Shown here piece by piece: positions 7,487 through 16,347 of a DNA stretch of 33,250 bases; position 1 is the stretch's first letter, and each line of letters begins with the position of its first letter. The translations under genes and the position numbers were made by a program. This DNA is from an uncultured Eubacteriales bacterium. Its GTDB lineage: Bacteria > Bacillota > Clostridia > Christensenellales > Pumilibacteraceae. The notes beneath the pieces are model-generated. The model had not been told where the DNA came from. It saw only the letters and a list, made by a program, of their open reading frames with translations, and ran no database searches. Where the stretch lies: positions 1-33,250 of the forward strand of contig UQSP01000018.1 in the NCBI GenBank assembly GCA_900543755.1, written 5' to 3'.

Positions 7487-7546
7487 GTGTTCAACTTATA
7501 TGGAAATAGCACTTTTTAAGCCTGTTTCAGAGCATTTTCAGCACAG

Positions 7547-7580
7547 AAAAAGGGCTTACCCCATTATCGGGGTAAGCCCT
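7547..7580 (-). terminator. Strong intrinsic terminator of ppdK
   Basis: A perfect 12-bp stem, AGGGCTTACCCC/GGGGTAAGCCCT, with a 6-base loop is followed on the minus strand by TTTTT. It lies 49 bases after the ppdK stop codon. The flanking A-run on the other side means it could also work on the plus strand. Confidence 0.9.
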
Positions 7581-7628
7581 AAAAACACAATATCTTGTGG
7601 TACAACTTAGTTAAACCACTATATATGT

Positions 7629-10274
7629 TTACCTCGGACGTTTAATATTTGCTTGTGCGGCGGCAAGGCGAGCGATGGGAACGCGGAAAGGCGAGCAGGA
7701 AACGTAGGTCAGGCCGATTTTGTGGCAGAACTCAACGGAAGAAGGATCGCCGCCGTGTTCTCCGCAGATACCGCAGTGGATATCGGGACGGACGGATTTA
7801 CCCTTTTCGACCGCCATCTGCATAAGCGCGCCAACGCCTTTCTGGTCGAGACGAGCAAACGGATCGGACTCGTAAATCTTGTTAGCGTAATAAGCGCCGA
7901 GGAACTTGCCCGCATCGTCACGGCTGAAGCCGAAAGTCATCTGGGTAAGGTCGTTGGTTCCGAAGCAGAAGAACTCGGCTTCTTTTGCGATTTCGTCGGC
8001 GGTAATGCAAGCGCGGGGAATCTCGATCATGGTACCGACCTCATACTTGAGGTTTACGCCAGCGGCCTTAATCTCCTCGTCTGCGGTTTTGACGACGATA
8101 TCTTTAACAAACTTCATTTCCTTGGATTCGCCGGTAAGAGGAATCATGATTTCGGGAACCACTTTCCAATCCTTATGCTTTTTCTGCACGGCAATGGCGG
8201 CTTTGATGACAGCCTTGGTCTGCATTACGGCGATTTCGGGATAGGTAACCGCAAGACGGCATCCTCTGTGCCCCATCATGGGGTTGAACTCGTGAAGCGA
8301 AGAAATGATTTCCTTGATTCTGGTAACGGTTTTACCCTGAGCTTTGGCAAGAGCCGCGATATCCGCCTCATCGGTGGGAACGAACTCGTGCAGCGGGGGA
8401 TCAAGGAAACGAATGGTAACAGGCTGTCCGCCGAGTGCCTCGAAAAGGCCTTCGAAGTCGGACTGCTGCATGGGCTCGATTTTAGCAAGAGCCGCTTCTC
8501 TCTCCTCCACGGTGTCGGAGCAAATCATTTCGCGGAATGCGCCGATACGGTCGGGGTCGAAGAACATATGTTCGGTACGGCAAAGGCCGATGCCCTGAGC
8601 GCCGAATGCAGCCGCCTGTTTAGCGTCGGCGGGGGTGTCGGCGTTGGTGCGCACGCCCATAGCCTTATATTTATCTGCAAGAGTCATAATGCGTCCGAAG
8701 TAACCGGAGTTGGGGTCTGCAGGAACGGTTTTGATTTCGCAATCGTAGATGTTGCCGGTGGAGCCGTCCAAAGAAAGCGCGTCGCCCTCGCGGAAGATTT
8801 TTCCGGAAAGCTCGAAATATTTTTCTTCTTCGTGCATTTTGATGTCGCCGCAGCCGGAAACACAGCAGGTACCCATGCCGCGCGCAACGACAGCCGCGTG
8901 GGAGGTTTGTCCGCCGCGAACGGTCAGAATGCCCTGAGCATATTTCATGCCTTCGATGTCCTCAGGCGAAGTTTCAAGACGAACGAGAATAACTTTTTTG
9001 CCTTTCTTGCCCTCGGTAACGGCGTCTTCGGCGGTGAATACGATGGTACCGGTTGCCGCGCCGGGAGAAGCTGCAATACCCTTTCCGACAACGTTGTTCT
9101 TGTCAGCGTCTTTAAGTGCTTTTACGTCGAACGTGGGGTGCAGAAGCATATCAAGCGACTTTGCGTCAATCTGCATAACCGCTTCCTGCTCCGAAATCAT
9201 GCCCTCGTCGATGAGGTCGCAGGCGATTTTAATTGCAGCGGCGGCAGTACGCTTGCCGTTACGGGTCTGAAGCATGTAAAGCTTCTTATTTTCGATGGTG
9301 AATTCCATATCCTGCATATCGCGGTAATGGTTTTCAAGAATCGAGCAAACTTTCTGGAATTCGGCATAAGCCTCGGGGAACACGTCCTTCATCTGCGCGA
9401 TAGGCATAGGAGTGCGGACACCTGCAACGACGTCTTCGCCCTGAGCATTGACGAGGAATTCGCCCATAAGACCTTTTTCGCCGGTAGCGGGATTACGCGT
9501 AAACGCAACGCCCGTGCCGGAAGTATCGCCCATGTTGCCGAAAGCCATCATCTGAACGTTTACCGCGGTACCCCAGCTGTAAGGAATGTCGTGGTCCATG
9601 CGGTAAATGTTAGCGCGGGGGTTGTCCCAGGAGCGGAAAACAGCCTTGACTGCGGCAAAAAGCTGCTCTTTGGGGTCGGTGGGGAAATCGGTGCCGAGCT
9701 GTTTCTTGTATTCAGCCTTAAACTGATTTGCAAGTTCCTTAAGGTCATCGGCGGTAAGCTCCACGTCAAAGGTGATGCCTTTTCTTTCCTTCATCTCGTC
9801 GATGAGTTTTTCAAAATATTTCTTGCCGACTTCCATAACGACGTCGGAGAACATCTGGATAAATCTGCGGTAGCAGTCCCAAGCCCAACGGGGATTGCCG
9901 GATTTCTTGGCGATGACTTCCACTACTTCCTCGTTAAGTCCGAGGTTGAGAATGGTGTCCATCATGCCGGGCATAGAGGCTCTTGCGCCCGAACGAACGG
10001 AAACAAGCAAGGGATTTTCCTTGTCGCCGAACTTCTTGCCGGTAACTTTTTCCATCTTGTCGATGTATTCCATAATCTCGGCCTGAATGTCGGGATTAAT
10101 CTGCTTGCCGTCCTCGTAATACTGCGTGCACGCTTCCGTCGAAATGGTGAAGCCCTGGGGAACGGGAAGACCGAGACCGGTCATTTCCGCAAGGTTGGCG
10201 CCTTTGCCGCCCAAAAGCTCACGCATTTTGGCGTTGCCTTCGGTAAAAAGATAACAATACTTCTTTTTTGCCAT
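7629..10274 (-). CDS. ppdK: Pyruvate, phosphate dikinase
   Basis: This 881-residue enzyme interconverts pyruvate + ATP + Pi and PEP + AMP + PPi in the cytosol. In anaerobes it often acts in the glycolytic direction, using PPi. The N-terminal ATP-grasp domain opens with LLGGKGANLAEMTGLGLPVP (about 20-39). The swivelling phosphohistidine domain has GGQTSHAAVVARGMG, with the catalytic His at about 459. The C-terminal TIM barrel ends with CGICGEHGGDP, whose second Cys (about 837) matches the catalytic Cys of Clostridium symbiosum PPDK. The length matches the family (about 875). AAGGAGAA precedes the ATG. It is a single-gene unit with its own promoter and terminator. Confidence 0.98.
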   Translation of the reverse strand: MAKKKYCYLFTEGNAKMRELLGGKGANLAEMTGLGLPVPQGFTISTEACTQYYEDGKQINPDIQAEIMEYIDKMEKVTGKKFGDKENPLLVSVRSGARASMPGMMDTILNLGLNEEVVEVIAKKSGNPRWAWDCYRRFIQMFSDVVMEVGKKYFEKLIDEMKERKGITFDVELTADDLKELANQFKAEYKKQLGTDFPTDPKEQLFAAVKAVFRSWDNPRANIYRMDHDIPYSWGTAVNVQMMAFGNMGDTSGTGVAFTRNPATGEKGLMGEFLVNAQGEDVVAGVRTPMPIAQMKDVFPEAYAEFQKVCSILENHYRDMQDMEFTIENKKLYMLQTRNGKRTAAAAIKIACDLIDEGMISEQEAVMQIDAKSLDMLLHPTFDVKALKDADKNNVVGKGIAASPGAATGTIVFTAEDAVTEGKKGKKVILVRLETSPEDIEGMKYAQGILTVRGGQTSHAAVVARGMGTCCVSGCGDIKMHEEEKYFELSGKIFREGDALSLDGSTGNIYDCEIKTVPADPNSGYFGRIMTLADKYKAMGVRTNADTPADAKQAAAFGAQGIGLCRTEHMFFDPDRIGAFREMICSDTVEEREAALAKIEPMQQSDFEGLFEALGGQPVTIRFLDPPLHEFVPTDEADIAALAKAQGKTVTRIKEIISSLHEFNPMMGHRGCRLAVTYPEIAVMQTKAVIKAAIAVQKKHKDWKVVPEIMIPLTGESKEMKFVKDIVVKTADEEIKAAGVNLKYEVGTMIEIPRACITADEIAKEAEFFCFGTNDLTQMTFGFSRDDAGKFLGAYYANKIYESDPFARLDQKGVGALMQMAVEKGKSVRPDIHCGICGEHGGDPSSVEFCHKIGLTYVSCSPFRVPIARLAAAQANIKRPR

Positions 10275-10395
10275 AATTATTCTCCTTTATATTATACTCC
10301 TGAAAATTATAAACACGTTATTGAATCGGGGCTTGTCCGCATTCGCCAGCCTGAAAACGGGCGCGCGAAAACAGTGTGCCGTCAGCCCATTGCCG

Positions 10396-10424
10396 ATTAT
10401 ATCACAATCTGAAAAACAACGCAA
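10396..10424 (-). promoter_or_regulatory. ppdK: Extended -10 promoter of ppdK
   Basis: The minus strand has TTGCGT (10419-10424), 17 bases, then TATAAT (10396-10401) preceded by TGA, an extended -10. This predicts a leader of about 115 bases before the ATG. I see no recognisable riboswitch in that leader. Confidence 0.78.
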
Positions 10425-10584
10425 CCGATTTAACGCTTTTACCGTGAATTTTTGACATAATCTTTAATTTTAACCGATAAATTTGCGCATAAATTCATTT
10501 AATGGATTAAAAAAAATTAAATTTATTGTTTTATGTGTTGATTTTTATTTCCCTGTAATAGGTCTTACTGCAAACATAATAAAT
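10425..10584. other. AT-rich spacer between the V-ATPase terminator and the ppdK promoter
   Basis: This is part of the 338-base gap between ntpD and ppdK. Apart from the terminator at 10585-10609 and the promoter at 10396-10424, it is AT-rich with short A and T runs. I found no gene, RNA motif or long repeat in it. It may act as an UP-like element or a binding site, but nothing specific is visible. Confidence 0.5.
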
Positions 10585-10609
10585 AAAGCCCCGCTTAAAG
10601 CGGAGCTTT
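10585..10609 (-). terminator. Intrinsic terminator of the V-ATPase operon
   Basis: An 11-bp stem (one U-G wobble) with a 3-base loop ends in TTTATTTATT on the minus strand. It starts 4 bases after the ntpD stop, so the operon ends here with no ntpH or ntpJ. Confidence 0.82.
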
Positions 10610-10612
10610 TAT

Positions 10613-11242
10613 TCATTCTTCAGTAATCATGGACTTGACTTTCATAAGACGCGTAAGGTTACCGCGTTCGTTTTCGTCGAGTTTCATTACGATGTATTTA
10701 ATGGTTTCGTTAAGCTGCGGAATCATCACGTACTCGAGCGCGTTGACCCTGCGGCGGTTTTTTTCTATCTCGTCGGCAAGCATATTGCAGGTCTTTTCCA
10801 CCTCGGCAAGCTTCAGGAGTTTTTCGGTAAGCGCGGAAATTTTTTCGGTAGCTTCGTCCAACTCCGCCGTGGCGGAAGCAAAATCGTAAGGAAGCGTAAC
10901 GCTGTCCGTATTCTTAGAAATCTCCATTGCGGGGACGCTTACTCCCATGACGTTTTCTTCGTACACATTGACGTCGACGCGATAATCGGGCATGGCAATA
11001 GCCTGCTCTACTTCTTCTTTTTGCGAAACCGCCTGCGCCAGCATGAAAGACCTTAATGCGGCGCTGAGTTCGGACTCGATTTCCTCTCTTAAACGCTTGT
11101 TTTCGTAGGCGTATTCCAGAAATCTGCGAATCATTTCGTCCGATTTGTCTTTTAACAGTTTATGCCCGCGCGTAGCGGTTTTAAGCCGCGCTTTAAGCTT
11201 TCTAAGCTCCATGCGCGTGGGATTTACGGCAAGTCTTGCCAT
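10613..11242 (-). CDS. ntpD: V-type ATPase subunit D (central rotor shaft)
   Basis: This 209-residue, mostly helical protein forms the rotating axle inside the A3B3 head with subunit F. The N-terminus MARLAVNPTRMELRKLKARL and the central EEVEQAI and MGVSVPAMEI segments are typical of subunit D. The C-terminal helix has EKNRRRVNALEYVMIPQL, a family hallmark. Length is normal (about 200-215). AAGGAG lies 8 bases before the ATG, in the 21-base gap after ntpB. It is the last gene of the operon and is followed at once by a terminator. Confidence 0.97.
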   Translation of the reverse strand: MARLAVNPTRMELRKLKARLKTATRGHKLLKDKSDEMIRRFLEYAYENKRLREEIESELSAALRSFMLAQAVSQKEEVEQAIAMPDYRVDVNVYEENVMGVSVPAMEISKNTDSVTLPYDFASATAELDEATEKISALTEKLLKLAEVEKTCNMLADEIEKNRRRVNALEYVMIPQLNETIKYIVMKLDENERGNLTRLMKVKSMITEE

Positions 11243-11263
11243 TTTGCTTTCTCCTTGAAAAAA

Positions 11264-12634
11264 CTATGCCTTAAGATATTTTTCGATATACTTGTCTTTA
11301 ATTCTCTTAAGCTCCGACCTCGGGAGTATGGAAAGAAGCTCCCATCCTATATTAAGCGTTTCCTCTATAGGACGCGCGACGTCAAAGCCCTGTGAAACGT
11401 AACGGCGCTCGAACTTATCGGCGAACTCCGCATATTTTTTATCCACGTCCGTAAGAGCCGCCTCGCCCAGAATGGCGGAAAGCTCCTTGCACTCTTTGCC
11501 GCGGGCGTAAGCCGCGAAAAGCTGGTTCATGGTGTCGGCGTGGTCTTCGCGGGTTTTACCCTCGCCTATTCCCTTGTCCTTAAGACGGGAAAGCGACGGA
11601 AGCACGTCAATCGGAGGATTGAAGCCTTTTTTGTAAAGCTCGCGCGACAAAATAATTTGTCCCTCGGTAATATACCCCGTAAGGTCGGGAATGGGATGAG
11701 TTTTGTCGTCTTCGGGCATGGTCAGTATGGGTATCTGAGTAATGGAACCCTTTTTCCCGCGGATTCTTCCTGCGCGCTCGTACATGGAGGCAAGGTCGGT
11801 GTAAAGGTAACCGGGATAACCGCGGCGGCCGGGCACTTCTTTTCTTGCGGCGGAAACTTCTCTGAGTGCTTCGGCATAGTTGGTAATGTCCGTCATGATG
11901 ACAAGCACGTGCATATCCTTGTCGAAAGCAAGATATTCCGCGGCGGAAAGCGCCATACGCGGAGTGGCAATACGCTCTATCGCGGGGTCGGACGCAAGGT
12001 TCATGAACAGAACCGTGCGGTCGATTGCGCCCGTTTTACGGAAGTCGCTGATAAAGAAATCGGCTTCTTCGTAGGTAATGCCTATCGCGGCAAACACGAC
12101 TGCGAATTTTTCGTCTTTACCGAGGACTTTAGCCTGACGCGCTATCTGTGCGGCAAGGTTGGCGTGCGGAAGACCCGACGCCGAGAACACGGGCAGTTTT
12201 TGTCCGCGGACAAGCGTATTCAGTCCGTCAATCGCGGAAACGCCCGTCTGAATAAATTCGTCGGGATAATCGCGGGAAGCGGGATTGATGGGCATGCCGT
12301 TGATGTCCACGCGCTTGTCGGCTATTATCTCCGCGCCGCCGTCTTTGGGGTTGCCCATGCCGTCGAAAACCCTGCCCAGCATGTCTTCCGACACGGCAAG
12401 CTCGATACTGCGCCCTAAGAACCTGGCTTTTGCGGTGGAAATTTTAAGTCCCTGGCTTACCTCGAAAAGCTGAACGAGAGCTTTGTCGCGGTTGATTTCC
12501 AATACTTTACCCTGACGGATTTCGCCGTCCGCCTGCTTGATTTCCACAAGCTCGTTGTATTTAACTCCCTCGACTCCCTCGACAAGCATAAGAGGGCCGA
12601 CGACTTCTTTAATGGTCCTGTATTCCTTGTTCAT
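11264..12634 (-). CDS. ntpB: V-type ATPase subunit B (non-catalytic)
   Basis: This 456-residue protein is the regulatory subunit of the A3B3 ring. It has the F/V-ATPase nucleotide-binding fold, but the P-loop position reads FSASGLPHANLAAQ rather than GxxxxGKT, as expected for B. Other marks are TGVSAIDGLNTLVRGQKLP (about 127-145) and YPGYLYTDLASMYERAG. Its ATG overlaps the ntpA stop by one base (TGATG, 12632-12636), with AAGGAG inside the end of ntpA. This coupling should help the 1:1 A:B stoichiometry. Confidence 0.98.
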   Translation of the reverse strand: MNKEYRTIKEVVGPLMLVEGVEGVKYNELVEIKQADGEIRQGKVLEINRDKALVQLFEVSQGLKISTAKARFLGRSIELAVSEDMLGRVFDGMGNPKDGGAEIIADKRVDINGMPINPASRDYPDEFIQTGVSAIDGLNTLVRGQKLPVFSASGLPHANLAAQIARQAKVLGKDEKFAVVFAAIGITYEEADFFISDFRKTGAIDRTVLFMNLASDPAIERIATPRMALSAAEYLAFDKDMHVLVIMTDITNYAEALREVSAARKEVPGRRGYPGYLYTDLASMYERAGRIRGKKGSITQIPILTMPEDDKTHPIPDLTGYITEGQIILSRELYKKGFNPPIDVLPSLSRLKDKGIGEGKTREDHADTMNQLFAAYARGKECKELSAILGEAALTDVDKKYAEFADKFERRYVSQGFDVARPIEETLNIGWELLSILPRSELKRIKDKYIEKYLKA

Positions 12635-14394
12635 CAGAAACTCTCCTTACCAGAAAGCTGCGACAGCTGACTTTTGATGTCCGTTGCGATTTTGTCGAAT
12701 TTCGCAAGGTCCTTTTCCTCGATATATTTGCTTCTGCCGATTTCTTCCCTTACGGGTGCGGCGAGAATATCGTTGAGCTCGGCATTGTTTTCCAAAGCGG
12801 ACAGCGAAACGCGATAGCAATCTATTATGCTTTTAAGCATTCTGAACTGCTTTTCCAGCGAGGCATAGGTATCCACCTCGTGAAAAGCGTTCTGATGCAG
12901 ATAATCTTCTCTTAACGATTTTGCCGCCTCCATGGTAAGACGGTCGCGCGGAGAAAGCGCGTCCATACCTACAAGGCGCACGATTTCGTCCAGCTGAGCC
13001 TCCTCCTGCAGAATACGCATAGCCTCAGCGCGGTAAGCGTTGAATTCGGGGCTGACGTTTTTGTCGTACCACGCGGAAAGTCTGTCGGAGTACAGCGAAT
13101 AACTGGTAAGCCAGTCTATTGCCGGGAAATGACGCTTATAGGCAAGCGCGCTGCTTAATCCCCAGAAAACCTTGACTATACGAAGCGTCGCCTGAGAAAC
13201 GGGTTCCGACATATCGCCGCCGGGAGGAGAAACCGCCCCTATCGCCGTGATGGACCCCACGCGCTTACCGCTGCCCATAAGTTCCGCTATGCCTGCGCGC
13301 TCGTAGAACTCGGCAAGACGGCTGCTGAGGTATGCGGGATAGCCCTCTTCGCCGGGCATTTCCTCAAGTCTGCCGCTCATTTCTCTTAAGGCCTCCGCCC
13401 AACGGGAAGTGGAGTCAGCCATTATCGCCACCGAATAGCCCATATCGCGGAAATATTCGGCTATGGTTATACCCGTGTAAATACTAGCTTCGCGCGCGGC
13501 GACGGGCATATCGGAAGTGTTTGCGATAAGCACCGTGCGTTTCATCAGAGGATGTCCCGTTTTAGGGTCGTTAAGATGCGGAAATTCGTTAAGAACGTCC
13601 GTCATCTCGTTACCGCGCTCTCCGCAGCCGACGTAAACTATTATATCCGCGTCCGCCCACTTGGCCAGCTGATGCTGAACGACGGTTTTGCCCGAGCCGA
13701 AAGGACCGGGTACTGCCGCGACGCCGCCCTTGGCTATGGGAAACAGCGTGTCTATTACCCGCTGACCCGTAACAAGAGGCGCGGAAGGCGCAAGCTTTTG
13801 CTTATAAGGTCTGCCACGGCGAACGGGCCATTTTTGCAGCATGCAAACGTTTTTATCGCCGTTTTCGGTTTCCACCACCGCGATTGTCTCGTCTACGGTA
13901 AAATCGCCGCTTTTAATTTCCTTGATTACGCCCGAAACGCCGTAAGGAAGCATAATCCGATGCTCTACGACCTCGTTTTCCTGCACGACGCCGATTATAT
14001 CGCCGCTTTCCGCGCGGTCGCCTTTTTTAAGCTTGGGCGTAAAAGTCCATTTTTTGTCGTGGTCAACCGCAGTTGCTTCAATTCCCCTGCCGATACGGTC
14101 GCCGCTTATTTCCTTAAGCCGCTCCAAGGGGCGCTGAATACCGTCGTAAATTCCCTCGATAAGCCCGGGCGCAAGTTCCACCGAAAGCGGCGCGCCCGTG
14201 GACACGACTTCTTCGCCGGGACCCAGCATGCTGGTTTCCTCGTACACCTGAATGGAAGCCTTGTCACCGCGAAGCTCTATAACCTCGCCTATCAGTTTTT
14301 TCTCCGAAACGCGCACGACGTCGTACATTTTGACGTCCGCCATGCCTTCCGCCACAATCAACGGTCCAGAAACTTTGACTATTTTACCCTTCAT
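12634..14394 (-). CDS. ntpA: V-type ATPase subunit A (catalytic)
   Basis: This 586-residue catalytic subunit has Walker A GPFGSGKT at about residues 230-237 and the following VYVGCGERGNEMTDVL. It also has the long non-homologous insert after residue 110 that separates V-type A from F-type beta subunits, and SRWAEALREMSGRLEEMPGE further on. It hydrolyses or makes ATP at the A/B interfaces. AGGAGG lies 12 bases before the ATG, which is long; a small hairpin (14428-14442) sits upstream in the ntpG-ntpA gap. It overlaps ntpB by one base. Confidence 0.98.
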   Translation of the reverse strand: MKGKIVKVSGPLIVAEGMADVKMYDVVRVSEKKLIGEVIELRGDKASIQVYEETSMLGPGEEVVSTGAPLSVELAPGLIEGIYDGIQRPLERLKEISGDRIGRGIEATAVDHDKKWTFTPKLKKGDRAESGDIIGVVQENEVVEHRIMLPYGVSGVIKEIKSGDFTVDETIAVVETENGDKNVCMLQKWPVRRGRPYKQKLAPSAPLVTGQRVIDTLFPIAKGGVAAVPGPFGSGKTVVQHQLAKWADADIIVYVGCGERGNEMTDVLNEFPHLNDPKTGHPLMKRTVLIANTSDMPVAAREASIYTGITIAEYFRDMGYSVAIMADSTSRWAEALREMSGRLEEMPGEEGYPAYLSSRLAEFYERAGIAELMGSGKRVGSITAIGAVSPPGGDMSEPVSQATLRIVKVFWGLSSALAYKRHFPAIDWLTSYSLYSDRLSAWYDKNVSPEFNAYRAEAMRILQEEAQLDEIVRLVGMDALSPRDRLTMEAAKSLREDYLHQNAFHEVDTYASLEKQFRMLKSIIDCYRVSLSALENNAELNDILAAPVREEIGRSKYIEEKDLAKFDKIATDIKSQLSQLSGKESF

Positions 14395-14427
14395 AATTTA
14401 TATCATCCTCCTGCCGCGATAAGCACA

Positions 14428-14442
14428 TTGCCGCCGCGGCAA
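14428..14442 (-). other. Intercistronic palindrome between ntpG and ntpA
   Basis: TTGCCGCCGCGGCAA can fold into a tight GC-rich hairpin in the 68-base ntpG-ntpA gap, the second-largest spacer inside the operon. It has no T-run, so it is not a terminator. It could mark an mRNA processing or stabilising site upstream of the high-copy A and B subunits. Confidence 0.4.
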
Positions 14443-14462
14443 ATCAGTAAGTCATGTTTTAA

Positions 14463-14792
14463 TCAGTCTTTATTGAAAAGAATATCCACCCCGACGGCCT
14501 TTTCGACATCCTTTTTGATGCCCGCAAGTCCGAACCCGTTGCTGCCGTTTGCACTGGGTATGGGAATAACCGCGGGATAAGCCCTCGTCTTGAGCTTTTT
14601 TAAAGTGTCCTCTATCTGGGCGGCAAGTTCTTCCGTAATGAAAATTACCGCCGTGTCGCCTTTTGAAAGCTCCCTTAAAATATCGTTTGCCTCGAATCCG
14701 TTTGAGGCGTTGTAAACCTCCGCCCCGATAGCCTTGAACGCGAGAACGGAATCGCGGTCGCCTATTACGGCAAGTTTTCCCGTTTTAATCAT
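14463..14792 (-). CDS. ntpG: V-type ATPase subunit F (NtpG)
   Basis: This 109-residue alpha/beta protein matches the small rotor subunit F. The N-terminus GKLAVIGDRDSVLAFKAIGA (about 5-24) and a VIFITEELA strand are family features, as is the conserved PAVIPIPSA turn near the end. Subunit F binds D and joins the central stalk. It overlaps ntpC by 8 bases and precedes ntpA, the exact position of ntpG in E. hirae. Confidence 0.95.
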   Translation of the reverse strand: MIKTGKLAVIGDRDSVLAFKAIGAEVYNASNGFEANDILRELSKGDTAVIFITEELAAQIEDTLKKLKTRAYPAVIPIPSANGSNGFGLAGIKKDVEKAVGVDILFNKD

Positions 14793-15744
14793 ACACCCTC
14801 CTCAGCCGCTTGCTTATCTCGTCGCGGGCGTTGTTCTTAAGACACGTCAGTATAAGCTTAACCGTCTTTATCTCCGTCAGTTTTGCAAAGAAGTAACCCG
14901 TAAACGGCTCGGAAGAAGTCATGTTTTCACGATTTTTAGTGCTTAGCGCATACAGAATTTCGTCCGTTTCGCGCTCGAATTCCACAAAATCGCCCGTTTC
15001 GAAAAGTTTTTTAACGTATTCGTGATATTCGCCGTCGAACATGGCAGTTGCGGTTTCGGGGTCGGACGCGACAATCGCTTTAAGCTGTTCTTCTTTGACG
15101 GAACCGCCTTCTATAATCATGCCCGTCGCGGTTTTAAGGTCGACGTTCTGCTTTCTTGACCTGAAAGCCGTCAGAATGTTTTTAAGGTCAATCGCCGTCG
15201 AAACGTACTTCTTAAGCGACCTGTTTAACCCCGAAGACAGCGACTTAAGCTCTTTGTACATACAAGCCGTAAGCACGCAGTCAATTTCACGCGAAGTGAT
15301 TTTACCCTCCGCCGACAAATTGTCAAGACTTTTCAAGCCGTCCGCCGCAATCGGCGAAAGCGCATTGTATTCCCCTGCTTTTACGGCGTCAGTTTCAAAG
15401 GTGAAAAACGGGTAAAACGCGTTTTCGCTTACCGAAGAAAACTTTGATTTATAGGCGGCTTTAAGGTTATTGTAAAGAAAAGGCAATAAAAGAAAGGACT
15501 TAAGTTTTTCGTCCTGAGCATACTCGTTTACAAACGCAATAAGCTTATTAAGCTCCGTCCCCGAAAGTTTTTCGGCATCGGCGTTCTCTAACGGCAGTCC
15601 TTCCCCGTAGCCGTAATCGTAAAGCATTTTTATCGCGTCGGAATAAGAAGCCTCCGAAACGCGCTTAAGCTTTTCTCCGTCGAGAAGTTTGCCCTCGTTA
15701 TATTTAGCCACTGCGTTGGCGTATATTTTACTGCCTGCTGCCAT
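14785..15744 (-). CDS. ntpC: V-type ATPase subunit C (d-like rotor cap)
   Basis: This 319-residue, almost all-helical protein matches NtpC/subunit d, which couples the D-F shaft to the membrane K-ring. An early YANAVAKYNEGKLLDGEKL segment and repeated helical blocks with conserved spacing fit the family, and the length is close to the usual 330. It overlaps ntpE by 17 bases and ntpG by 8 bases. Sequence conservation in this subunit is low, so operon position carries part of the call. Confidence 0.93.
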   Translation of the reverse strand: MAAGSKIYANAVAKYNEGKLLDGEKLKRVSEASYSDAIKMLYDYGYGEGLPLENADAEKLSGTELNKLIAFVNEYAQDEKLKSFLLLPFLYNNLKAAYKSKFSSVSENAFYPFFTFETDAVKAGEYNALSPIAADGLKSLDNLSAEGKITSREIDCVLTACMYKELKSLSSGLNRSLKKYVSTAIDLKNILTAFRSRKQNVDLKTATGMIIEGGSVKEEQLKAIVASDPETATAMFDGEYHEYVKKLFETGDFVEFERETDEILYALSTKNRENMTSSEPFTGYFFAKLTEIKTVKLILTCLKNNARDEISKRLRRVYD

Positions 15745-16324
15745 CGGTATCTCCGAACAATATTTCCGCCGCGCGGCTTTCCGTGCGGCCCCTCAGCTCC
15801 CGCATGACGGAAGCGACGGTAAGGTCTTTGTCGCTTAAGTTACCTTTGAGGATAACTCCGCGCCCCTTGTGCGTATCCTTTCCTAATGTGATTTTTACGG
15901 AGAGCTTTTTCGCAAGTTCCGAAAACCACTTGCCGTCAAGAACGCTTTTATCTTCCTCGCCCACGCATAAAACGTCGCCCTGTTCTGCCGAATTTTCCAC
16001 AAGGCGGGCCATCAGCTCCGCATAGCGTTTTTCGTCTTTCAACAGCCCTTGCTGTGCTTTTTCATAAGCGGCGGAAAGAACGGCTTGTTTTTCAAGCAGT
16101 ATGAGTTTGCGCGCCTCAAGCCCCGCAAGAGTAATTTTGCGCGCGACGATACGGTCGCACTCTTCACTCAATGCGGCTTTCTTAAGCTCCGCCTCCTTTT
16201 CGGCGGAAGCCTTTGCCGCGTTTACTGCGGCGTCGCGCTCCGATTCGGCGTCGCGGACAATGTTATCTGCCGTCAGACGCGCGTTTTCGGTTATCTTTGC
16301 GATAATAGCTTCTTTTCCTTCCAT
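15728..16324 (-). CDS. ntpE: V-type ATPase subunit E (peripheral stalk)
   Basis: This 198-residue protein has a long charged N-terminal helix (about residues 1-95) rich in Ala, Glu, Lys and Arg. A compact C-terminal domain follows, with GVILKGNLSDKDLTVASVMR (about 154-173) before the last helix. Two E subunits pair with NtpF to form the stator stalks that hold the head. GGAG precedes the ATG, 23 bases after ntpK. Confidence 0.93.
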   Translation of the reverse strand: MEGKEAIIAKITENARLTADNIVRDAESERDAAVNAAKASAEKEAELKKAALSEECDRIVARKITLAGLEARKLILLEKQAVLSAAYEKAQQGLLKDEKRYAELMARLVENSAEQGDVLCVGEEDKSVLDGKWFSELAKKLSVKITLGKDTHKGRGVILKGNLSDKDLTVASVMRELRGRTESRAAEILFGDTDGSRQ

Positions 16325-16347
16325 TATTTCGCTCCGTAATTATGCAA

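Larger units (their letters stand above)
6851..7503 (-). mobile_element. Remnant of an IS21-family insertion sequence (ends tentative)
   Basis: The stretch holds a shortened istA-like gene with its own promoter and no istB. The outer hexamers CCATAT (6851) and ATATGG (7498-7503) are inverted, and both are followed inward by a similar TTGA-CAC-like sequence, which could be degenerate terminal repeats. I see no convincing target-site duplication, so the limits are a guess. A full IS21 element is about 2 kb or more; this one is about 0.65 kb and cannot encode a working transposase pair. Confidence 0.35.

Noticed and set aside
10275..10395. Riboswitch or leader peptide in the ppdK 5' leader
   Set aside because: No known riboswitch core is visible. 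The short frames there are two and eleven codons and lack ribosome sites.
7653..10412. A 919-codon open frame on the plus strand opposite ppdK
   Set aside because: It mirrors the codon structure of ppdK, has no recognisable domain, and ppdK itself is unmistakable with a promoter and terminator in the other direction.
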